NCBI GenBank assembly: GCA_018340805.1 | Contig: JACMZG010001914.1 | Location: forward strand, 12,006,667 to 12,070,666 | Length of the DNA stretch: 64,000 nt | Direction: 5' to 3' | Origin: Microvelia longipes | Lineage: Eukaryota; Arthropoda; Insecta; Hemiptera; Veliidae | In this document: piece after piece, positions 55,506-64,000 of the stretch | Numbering within the stretch: the first letter of the stretch is position 1 | How the letters are laid out: each line of letters begins with the position of its first letter | Translations under genes and position numbers: made by a program | Notes under the pieces: model-generated | Seen by the model: the letters and a program-made list of their open reading frames with translations, nothing else | The model's database searches: none | What the model was told of the DNA's origin: nothing

Positions 55506-57175
55506 ATAATGTAAAAAGCATTTAGATCTAATTATTAATTTAATTTAATTATGATATGTTTTAATCTTAGTATGTAAAATATTAATTAATTCCTCTATAG
55601 TCTCTCCTTGTAAAACTTACATAATACTAAACATCTAAACTTACAATAAATTACGTTATTAACTAAACCTAGATTTTTAAAACTATTTCAAACTTTAAAT
55701 AAATTGCACAAACAATATTACACGATTTATCTATCATCCGGATTGCACAGAATTTTTTTCTTCCCCTTCAAAATATGGCAACAAAGTTAAGGCATTTATG
55801 TAAAACTGATGTCAAAAACTTAAAAAATGCGTAAAATTAAAGATTAGATGAAGCTGAAGACCAGTTGATAAATGAATCAACTTTAGTTTTATTCTTATCA
55901 TTTTTAAAAATTAATATTTATGTTTTGATTCACATTATCAAACACAAGTTAAGAATTTTCTATGATAAAGTTTGTTACTTGTTAGATGAGAGTTTAGATA
56001 AGCTCTAACCTGGTTGATTCTGAAGAAGTTGGATGTGTCATCACTTTTCCAAAGGCAGCGTTGCTGAATCAGGAACTCGATTGAAGAGGTTCAAAATGAA
56101 TTCGAACAATGAAGCCGCTTTGTCGATAGTTTTTGATGAAATGATGCACGTCTTCTTCTGTTGATGAATTCAATTTTTGATAAAAACCTTATCAAACATT
56201 ATTATTGATAAGTTAAATTGAGTATATACTTGAGTTTAAAAGCCAAACAGATTTATGAACGATTTTATGGAGTATTTAAAATACTGTGAACAATTTTAAC
56301 TTTTCTTCTTGTTTGAAGAAGGTTACATTAATTGTTGCCAAAAAAGTACAAAAGGTTACTGTTTACTTAAGCGAGGGTGGATGATATTTGATTCCTAGAA
56401 TTCAGATCTCAGCCCTTATATAGACAGACAGTGGCATCTAGCGGCTAAAGCCTTCAACATGTTTCCTCGTACCTTCGTATTTTCCATCCTTGTCTGACTT
56501 AAGGTTTATTCAGGTACCTCTACTCCATCATCGTATTTTATATGTACAGGGCTCAAGAGGGAACAGAAATCAAAGTTATAATTTATACGGTGACTCACTT
56601 CCTATGGCAATATTATAAACAGGACCTCTAAATTATTAAGACGCAATACTTAAAAATATACTGCACTTTTTGGGAACAGTCATTATACTAAGTTTATCGG
56701 TTGACATATAACTTTTCCTAACGTTTAGTTATCATTTCAGGTACCTTTCCTTCTTTTTTTTATTCAGTCCTTTAGGCCGTTAAACTACCTGAAACCTGAA
56801 TTTGGTAACGTTAGAACTCCTTACGCATTTCTTTTGTTCCAACTCCTACCGTTGAAAACCATATTCTTCCGTATTACAGGACCTAAAAAATAACTTCTTT
56901 GTTGACTGTTTCTATTCCTTAATAGCTTTTAACCTAAGATTTTGATCTTATCAGTTTCTCTTATCTAAAAATCTTATCTTGTTTTAGGAACACAAATTTT
57001 ATTTTAGATTATTTTTGCAACCAGTGATGTCGTATCTTTAGAAAATACAACATTACAATGGCATTAACACAAAATAGGGAAACACGGTGTTAAGCTTGTT
57101 TCTAAAAGCATAAAATAAACATTAACAAAATAAAGGTTTCATAAAATACCTGAAATACACGTTCTGATTAAAATC
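55506..57175. other. Intergenic, no supported gene
   Basis: The part from about 55.98 to 56.55 kb is somewhat less AT-rich and has short open stretches on the minus strand (about 40 codons near 56.0-56.17 kb). No recognised domain or splice signals support a call. Confidence 0.35.
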
Positions 57176-57179
57176 AAAT

Positions 57180-57620
57180 CTTCGGCTTTTATAATTTTTA
57201 CTTTTCCTTCCTTATATTGTAGATATATAGAAAAATTATTGTGTTTGCAAAGAAATCCGAAACCGGGATTTCACTGGCATTATCCGTTTCAGGTGTTTTT
57301 AAGACCTCCTGAGTGGTTTTCACAAAGTTTGTATGTGTGTGTGTCTGTTACATCGTAGTTACCAGTGTATTTGTGCCAGAGAGTTGAATATTTGTACAAA
57401 AATTTAAAAGAGTATAAATTGTATAAAGTGTAAAAAAAAGTCTATAAGTGTAGTTGAGCCATCCGGAAAATAATTTTTTTTATTACGTCATGATTGATGT
57501 CATTATTGGGTAATAATGACAGCAAAAATTTTGAAAAATCATAAAGCGGGGGAAATGATGCGATCGAATTGAAATTCGGTCACGTATTCATCTCATTATC
57601 ACAATTAGTTCAATTTTTAT
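57180..57620 (+). repeat. Dispersed repeat family D, copy 10
   Basis: Terminal ACTTTTCCTTCCTTATATTG, AAATCCGAAACCGGGATTTC, TCAGGTGTTTTTAAGACCTC then CTGAGTGG, GTGTGTGTGTCTGTTAC, AATAATGACAGCAAAAATTT then TGAAAAATCAT and ATGATGCGATCGAATTGA run in the same order as the complement of 38.20-38.50 kb and the direct copy at 37.5 kb. Confidence 0.7.
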
Positions 57621-58065
57621 CAAATGACTTCCTTAACTTATAAGTTTAATAATTGTATGTAAAAGTTAATAAATATGTAAACTTTTAATAATTGTGATGA
57701 TGTCTTGTAATGCAATGTAAGATTGTAACATTAATAATAGTAATTAAAAATACTAGCAAATATAAAATGTGTTGTGTGAATATTAAATGCAATTTCTCCT
57801 TACACAAGTTAAGTCTACGCAGCAACTAGTTGAGGCAATTTTGATTTTGGAATTATGAATCTTTGACGCAATCTAACAAATCGCAGAGCCGTTACTCTTA
57901 ATGCTGACTTAACTTATGTTGTAAACAATAAGATATCGCTATTAGAATCCATGCGACATTTAAATTTGACGCAATTCTTCAATGTAATATAATCTGCCAC
58001 TTTTCCTCTATTTTTTCCATATTTATTATACGTAGTAATAATACTAGAAATAATGCTATACTAAA
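57621..58065. other. Intergenic, no recognised feature
   Basis: AT-rich, no supported feature. Confidence 0.4.
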
Positions 58066-58071
58066 TAATAA

Positions 58072-58172
58072 TACTAGAAATTAATCCTTAGTTCTTAGCT
58101 AAATTAGTTCTTGGCTACAATCTTAGTTATAAAACTAAGATTGTAGCTAAGAACTAAGGACTAATTTCTAGT
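58072..58172. repeat. ~100 bp inverted repeat
   Basis: CTAGAAATTAATCCTTAGTT then CTTAGCT and the inner ACAATCTTAGTT mirror AACTAAGATTGTAGCTAAGA then ACTAAGGACTAATTTCTAG. A left-arm bulge of about 20 bases (AAATTAGTTCTTGGCT) interrupts the pairing. Confidence 0.8.
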
Positions 58173-58224
58173 TTGAAAATTGATATTACAATTTTATTAG
58201 ATAGTAAATTTTTATAATGTTAAG

Positions 58225-58545
58225 CATAGAGATATATACTAGAGAGGGCATAGCCTATCTCAATACATTAAGAGGTCTGAAACATCTTTTTGGGGCTCTC
58301 AGGGGATCTGTGTAACCTCATTAAACCCTCCTCCAGGAGTGAGTTAAGGTTATTATAAATCAATTGGTTTTGGCGTCCCGCACATAATTTGTGTTTTGAT
58401 TTGTATTTTTAACATTCTCCAATGTAATTTATTGTAATTTTGTACTAATTATTTGATTGTATTTATAATCGAAGGTGGTCAGGTTACTTTTTCGATGTTT
58501 CAAAATTTAACCTTTCGGGCCCTCTCTAGTAATAATATCTCTATG
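58225..58545 (+). mobile_element. MITE family A, complete copy 2
   Basis: The termini CATAGAGATATATACTAGAG then AGGGC and GGCCCTCTCTAGTAATAATA then TCTCTATG form ~25 bp inverted repeats. It is the best preserved member (321 bp), matching 18.42-18.74 kb throughout. It has no frame and no obvious target duplication. Confidence 0.85.
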
Positions 58546-58900
58546 ACGTTAAATGTTAAATAATAATGATAATGTTGATAAATTTTAAATAAATTGTTGC
58601 TCCTTTCCCACAATTGTGTTAGTCATATTCCCTTCATATTTTCTTTATCAATCTAAAGGTTCAAGGACATTTCTTCCAACCCTAAACGTTTTTTAAGGTT
58701 TATGCACTTGTTTACTATTTTTCAAAGGTAAAATCAGGTGTTTGAACCTGTCTTTAAAATCCCTTTTTTACCCTTTATATTAGCAACAGGTTGGATTGTC
58801 AACATTTCCCCTATTTTATATCCTACCCTACTTCCTACTTCCTTTTAAATTGTCCGCCACGTACTGTTTTCCTGTTCCTGTCTGCACTTCTCTTTTATCA
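58546..58900. other. Intergenic; T/C-rich on this strand
   Basis: The region 58.62-58.92 kb is pyrimidine-rich and may be the decayed continuation of the minus-strand RT-like relic next to it. I cannot confirm this by eye. Confidence 0.3.
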
Positions 58901-58984
58901 CCCCTTTAACAAACATGGAGTTACAATAGAGCCTTGTGTAACCCCTCGCACGAGTTCAAGTGACCCCTCTTGAATTTTAAAGCA
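58901..58984 (-). pseudogene. Possible decayed reverse-transcriptase fragment
   Basis: On the minus strand an open stretch of about 25 codons contains LELVRGVTQGSIVTPCLL before a stop. The RGVxQGSxxxPxL pattern is that of the conserved QG-containing block of non-LTR retrotransposon RTs (family form RGVRQGCxLSPxLF). Only this block is seen, with no YADD region, so the call is tentative. It is less certain than the relic at 6.87 kb. Confidence 0.35.
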
Positions 58985-59331
58985 CAATTACACGTTTATT
59001 GATATGTTAACTTCTTAAGAATTGTTTGGGGGTTATTTTTTTTTAATAAGGGGAACTTTTAAAATGTTTAAAGTGCAAGTATTTACTTGTTTATTGTTGT
59101 ACACCCCTTGACAAAAACCATTTCTTCAGTGTAAAACTGATTGCCGATAAAATCAGTCTAGACAACTGCGTTACATTATTTGTAGCGGGGGCTGGAAGGA
59201 TTCTTCATGAGGTTGCCTACAGGTTACCTTTGTTGAGTTGTCTATTACTATAACGTGCGGTGTGCAAAATGTGATAAAAAACATGCGTTCGCAATTTTCA
59301 TTTAGTTTTTTTTTCAGTCCTCAATATGTTC
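58985..59331. other. Intergenic, no recognised feature
   Basis: No supported feature. Confidence 0.4.
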
Positions 59332-59500
<169 letters not shown>

Positions 59501-60320
59501 ATTACATGAATGAGAAACAGGTGATATATTAACATTAACCACTACTGAATTTAACGGAATGTCAAACTTGGAACTACACTGTGCTATTTCAAAAGTCAAT
59601 GATTAACTCCAGGCCCCTTCCATTGACTAATAAACATAAATACAGGTAAAACTACAATTAGAGCAGGTATTTCATGCGGGCTCCTACTGTCCCCAATTTC
59701 AACAGAAGCACATTTATTTTAATTCAATTATTCAAAACCTCTATTTGATCCAATATTATTGATTTATTTCCATGATGGGTCATTTTTATGTAAATTAACC
59801 CGGTGTTTTTTAATCGTCTTTACATTCTAATTATAAAATGCACTTTTTTTTATATAATGTGCAGTTATTTTATTTGTCTGATTAATTAAGCATGTACAGA
59901 TAATACAAAAAATAATAATACAATGTAAATAAAATTAAAAAATCAAGGCTAACAGTTGCATTTTTTACTTACTGTGATAATTATATTATTGCACATTATG
60001 TAACTAGGATATAAAATAAGATTTTATTTTATAAATAAGAATAAATAATAAGATATAAGTATATATATAAATATATACATATATAATATTATATATAAAT
60101 ATAAGTATTTATTTATAAATAAATAAAAATATATATATTTGCGTTCAGGCTGTAGAGAAAATTTTTACAGTCAGTTGGGTTAAAGTAAATGTTTTATACC
60201 GTTGGAAAATAAATCGTTCTTTATACTGACATTTTTTAAGCCAGTAAAGTAGGCACTTCACTGTCACCCTCACAAAAATATTTTTTATTTCTACGTATAC
60301 ATTTTTTTATGTTTCAATAA
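59501..60320. other. Intergenic, very AT-rich
   Basis: Short TATATAAATA-type low-complexity runs at about 60056-60140. No gene seen. Confidence 0.4.
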
Positions 60321-60324
60321 GGCT

Positions 60325-60392
60325 GCACAGCAGTCCTTAAAACATGTTTTAGCCCTCTCAATGTAATTAGATAAGTTATGCCCCATCTCAGT
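60325..60392 (-). mobile_element. MITE family A, small diverged fragment
   Basis: AAAACATGTTTTAGCCCTCT then CAATGTAATTAGATAAG and TATGCCCC resemble the minus-oriented family A end (CTTCTCAATGTATTGAGATG). Weak match. Confidence 0.4.
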
Positions 60393-60405
60393 CGTATATC
60401 TTATC

Positions 60406-60540
60406 CAGATTATATCACTTATATATCTTTCTCAGATTATATCAGTTATGTATCTTTCTCAGATTATATCAGTTATACATCTTTCTCAGATTATATCAGT
60501 TATATATCTTTCTCAGATTACATCAGTTATATATCTTCGT
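60406..60540 (+). repeat. 27 bp tandem repeat, ~5 copies
   Basis: The unit CAGATTATATCAGTTATATA then TCTTTCT starts at 60406, 60433 and onward, with one or two substitutions per copy. It sits beside the family A fragment. Confidence 0.93.
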
Positions 60541-61860
60541 GATAAAGTCAGTTTTTTCTCATTTTTAACTTATCAAAAGCGTATAAATCTTGCATTATTA
60601 TGCAATTATTAAAATTAAATTTATTCATACACAAGTTCGGTATTATATCAAAGTACCAAACAAGAAACAACTAAGTATTTTCCAAAAAATGTTCTAACGA
60701 TCCCCCTCTGCTGCTCATTAATTATTTATTATAAATGATTAACTGCATCTAAAGTAACAACCATGTTAAAATTACAGTTAATCGAAAAAGGGGGAAAAAT
60801 AAATTATAGATTGCATTTTATTAAAATAATTCCGTCCAGCAAAGTTGCATTAAAAATTGCAAATAAATTATTAGATGTCAAAAATATTTTTAAAGTATAT
60901 GCTTTATTTATTAAGTTTTAATCGAGAACTTTAGAAGCCTGTTGCTTGGCAGTTAAAATTATAGTCTTTGTAGTCGCGTATCCAAAATGTCTGCTTATAA
61001 AATCAGATAAGCTTTTTTATAAAAGGGACATTTAATTTGTTAATTTAAAGTTCTCTCGTGATTAATTTATTTTGTATTATAATTTTCATTTCTTGTTCAC
61101 CTACATTTACTTTGATTCATTTTAAAGAAAATTATTCGTGTTTGTTATTTAAAAGAAGCGAGCAATTAAAACTTTTCGTAAAAAGTAAGCTAATTTATTC
61201 AATTAATTTTGACGCATTAATCAATCAAATTATTTTTTAAATTAAGTTTACATCATTTGTTTCGAAATTTATCTAAATTAGCAATGATTATAGATACGAG
61301 TTTATTTAAGATCTATTGCAAACTTTATACAACTTTTTGACATAAGAAGCGATAAAAAGTTTACATGTAACTTTCTTTGTTGTAACATTAAATATTATTA
61401 ATTCATTCATAATATTTAGAGAATGGTTATAAGAAGTAAAGATAATAAAAAAAATAAAAGCCTTTAGAAGGTTGTTGTTTTACGAGGACGAAAAAGGGGG
61501 AAAAAAGAAAAAGCTATATGTTGTTTGTTCTTTATTGTGCTTTATGACTTTGGGCAGTCGCCTGTAGTACACACGGTATACTTTACACGCAATGCATTAA
61601 AGTTATGCAGATTGCATAACTTAATTTTACAGGGTTCATTTTTTTATTTTCATTTCAGGGTTCTTTTAAAGGGTGTGGCAAAGCAGGAGGTTTCAAAAGT
61701 ATAAAAATGCAAGAACAAAACTCAGAATTTTTTAAGGGATCTGAGATGAATGAAAATATTTTAAGTATTCAAACCCAAAGGCCTGTCTCCAAATCTTGGT
61801 TCCGTTGTTAAATATGTATCTTTATACTATATTAGCAGGGACTGTATAAGTTTGTAACTA
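60541..61860. other. Intergenic, no recognised feature
   Basis: AT-rich. The 60-codon frame at 61058-61240 has no domain. A G-rich AAAAAGGGGGAAAAAAG patch lies near 61490. Confidence 0.4.
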
Positions 61861-61865
61861 CAAAG

Positions 61866-61908
61866 TAATTCTGACGTGGAGGTCTGCAAGCCGAGCGAAT
61901 TTCGTTGA
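61866..61908 (+). repeat. Diverged tRNA-like head of family T
   Basis: TTCTGACGTGGAGGTCTGCA then AGCCGAGCGAATTTCGTT corresponds to TTCTGGCGCGGTGGTCCGCA then TGTCGGGCGAATTTC at 9.11 and 20.49 kb, with several C-to-T and G-to-A changes typical of CpG decay. Confidence 0.55.
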
Positions 61909-62035
61909 GTCATTACTTAACAAAATATTGTTGTGTAGTTATTTCAATTTTAGCTATTTTTTATTTTTGAGCTCGTTATCAGTTGATTACGTGTGTCTAA
62001 ATATAATTTAGACACAAATATATTTAGGCTACCTT

Positions 62036-62265
62036 AATATACTTTAGCCTCGCTTTGCTCGCTAGATTGCATATAGTAATAGTTATACAAAGTAGAAAGG
62101 CTCAATGACGCTTAGTGAATTATGTATAGAGAGAAGGGCTCGTTTTCCTTGATGGATTGCGTCTATTTAGATTTTATACAGTATAAGGGGCTCGCTTCGA
62201 TCGCAAGATTGCGGTTATTAGTAATACATAATAAAAAAAGTACTTGCTTAGCTCGCGAAGTATCT
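62036..62265 (+). repeat. Second TCGCTTCGCTCG-core degenerate array
   Basis: Cores CCTCGCTTTGCTCGCTAGAT (about 62049), GGGCTCGTTTTCCTTGATGG (62138), GGGCTCGCTTCGATCGCAAG (62190) and ACTTGCTTAGCTCGCGAAG (62242) are spaced at ~50-90 bp, with A/T-rich spacers. It is the same core as the 16.1-16.5 kb array, but older. Confidence 0.6.
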
Positions 62266-62730
62266 GAAGTAAAAATATAACATTAAATTATCTGTATCTG
62301 AAAACAATAAATTTATAAATATATCTGAAATTATAATATAAAATTATGGCCGCCATGTTGAATTGTTTGTAATGTGGCACATTCACCATTTTTTGTTCTA
62401 CTATAATCAAGAGCTTTTCAAAGATATATTACTCGAGTTATTCTTTTTAGCTTAATTTTTTTGACTTAATTATTTTAAAATTTTGAATATGAAACATATA
62501 TTTTTTAAGATCTTTAAAACGTTGTGTACAACACAATTTTTTCGCTCAAATTTATTTTTATTCGATCCGCTATACTGGCCGCCATTTTAAAAATATTTTT
62601 CCGAATATTACCAAAAACTTTACAACTCTAACACATCGGTCCATTTTTAAGGCAGTTATCGCGATACATACTAACAAACATAAAAACATACATACGATCA
62701 TCTGAAATGTAAGAACTCACTTACGTTCGT
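62266..62730. other. Intergenic with mirrored GGCCGCCAT words
   Basis: ATGGCCGCCATGTTG near 62345 and TGGCCGCCATTTT near 62577 stand out from AT-rich surroundings and could be ends of an unrecognised element. No frame seen. Confidence 0.35.
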
Positions 62731-62732
62731 TC

Positions 62733-62920
62733 AATAAATCAATTGTCATATCATTTTCACACGTTGTTTGTGTTTTGTTTCATTTTAAACATTCAATTAT
62801 GTAAGTTACTGTAATGTGTTTCGTTTATTTGATTATATTATCAGTTGAAGGTTTTTGGGTTACTTTTTCGATGTTTCAAATTTCAATCAATTGGGCCTCT
62901 CTAGTAATAATATCTCTATG
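62733..62920 (+). mobile_element. MITE family A, right-hand two-thirds
   Basis: AATAAATCAATTG, TTTGTGTTTTG, GGTTACTTTTTCGATGTTTC and the intact right terminus GGCCTCTCTAGTAATAATAT then CTCTATG follow copy 2. The left terminus is missing. A 78-codon frame across it is accidental. Confidence 0.8.
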
Positions 62921-63915
62921 CTTATATAGCAGTTTGTTTTGGCAAGCCTGCTCACTTTGTTATTCATATTGTTTTAATCAAAGTAAGACTCATCAGTTCA
63001 TACAAAGACGTGTCCTTTCAATTCGGTTACATAAATACGAATTAATCTAATATGATTAAATCACAGTAATCAGTAAATCACAGAACAGAAGCTAATCAAA
63101 ACAACAGGTTTACATTTAGAATTTTTTATAAATTTAAAGAACCTTATAATCATTATAAAGTTAATTATTAAAAACTGGTTAAATATAAATTTTATAAAAA
63201 CCCAGGTTACGTCACGCTTACGAGATTTCATTCACGTTATAAATAAGACAACTTATCAATGAAATTTCGAATCAAATAATTCATTTTAGTGTTACAACAC
63301 TATTTTTTATGAATGAAACCTAAATATAGATTCACAAGTTTTTTTTTAGATTTTTTTGGATCTCGTGATGTAGAATTTTTTATCCTCTTAAAAATGTTTT
63401 TAATCATTACGTAAGATTAAAATTTTGTATAAATCAAATTAAATTCTTTTTTTTTAATCAAAATAATAATAGTTGCAATTTTAATCAGTGGTGCCAATTT
63501 CAAAATAATTTGTAATTTGGTTAATATCTAATTTAAGATCTAAGAATCAAAATAATCCCACTTTTACTTAATCACTTTTAAAAACTTTTATTGATGTAAT
63601 AAATAGTTAAAAAATCTTGTTATACAATTTTGATCAACACCTTATTTATTATGATTGTGCCCTTATTATATATAAAGTCCATTAAATATTAATTATTTGC
63701 CAGAAGGTATTAGAAAGGTGTGGTGTAAATTGTTTTGTATATTTGATAAGAGGCTGTTATTTATAAATACATTAAATGTGTAAAGAAATGAAATCTAAAT
63801 TAATTCAATATTTTTAATATTTTTAGATAATCGTATTCAATTGGTTTCTTACGTCATTTTAAATTATTTTGATAAGGCAGGGATTAGACATCAGAAGGCC
63901 TGCTGATTTATGATT
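62921..63915. other. Intergenic, no recognised feature
   Basis: AT-rich. No supported frame, RNA gene or repeat match. Confidence 0.4.
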
Positions 63916-63931
63916 ATTATATATTATATAT

Positions 63932-63976
<45 letters not shown>
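63916..63976. repeat. (AT)n microsatellite
   Basis: TA dinucleotides with two phase slips, close to the window end. Confidence 0.95.
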
Positions 63977-64000
63977 AACACACAACATATGCATATAATA

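Noticed and set aside
56000..56175. Possible minus-strand exon of about 40 codons
   Set aside because: Two different frames are open at once and neither shows a known motif or clear splice sites.

Overview
The window reads as AT-rich intergenic nuclear DNA from a repeat-rich eukaryote. An invertebrate animal, most likely an arthropod, is my best guess. The reasons are the strong A+T bias, many (AT)n microsatellites, tRNA-derived SINE-like units, small DNA transposons with clear inverted termini, decayed LINE reverse-transcriptase fragments and hammerhead-like palindromes, together with no bacterial gene organisation. The arthropod guess is inference only, and I cannot name a species. I found no intact protein-coding gene on either strand. 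All open frames are short (154 codons or fewer), and most come from microsatellites, minisatellites or transposon copies. No gene symbols are assigned. Family letters A to K are local names for repeats that I matched to each other by eye.

Layout. 0-3.4 kb: a copy of dispersed family D at the edge, a degenerate 145-167 bp tandem repeat, and a family E inverted-repeat transposon interrupted by a ~920 bp tRNA-headed, A-tailed retroposon with a target duplication. 5.0-5.5 kb: a 492 bp fold-back element. 6.8 kb: a LINE RT relic. 8.3-9.4 kb: family B, then an inverted-terminus element carrying tRNA-like units. 11.6-12.2 kb: families D and E. 13.8-16.5 kb: degenerate tandem repeats and an array built on a TCGCTTCGCTCG motif. 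18.4 kb: MITE family A. 19.5-21.6 kb: the most structured part, with an AT microsatellite, a 150 bp tandem repeat, tandem tRNA-like units, a 195 bp-arm near-perfect inverted repeat and family B.

23.6-24.5 kb: a 922 bp PIF/Harbinger-like non-autonomous element with TTA duplications. 24.7-25.2 kb: another degenerate triplicate. 26.3-27.05 kb: fold-back family H. 28-31.5 kb: almost featureless and extremely AT-rich. 31.5-38.5 kb: families D and E, a short-period tandem array, a hAT-type MITE with an 8 bp target duplication inside D, a SINE, a hammerhead-like motif and a D palindrome. 39.7-42.1 kb: a composite microsatellite, family B split by a second hAT-type MITE, and a 28 bp minisatellite of about 37 copies. 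45-47.3 kb: family B, a hammerhead-containing palindrome and a two-subunit (33+33 bp) minisatellite with a dyad in each subunit.

48-64 kb: microsatellites, a tRNA-like SINE, a second fold-back with hammerhead-like motifs, more MITE A copies, a GC-rich hairpin, a second RT-like relic, a 27 bp tandem repeat and the second TCGCTTCGCTCG array.

No pathway is encoded here. The useful story is insertion history (SINE inside E, hAT MITEs inside D and B) and structured DNA or RNA: long hairpins, hammerhead-like cores, and inward-facing Pol III-like promoters on a long inverted repeat.
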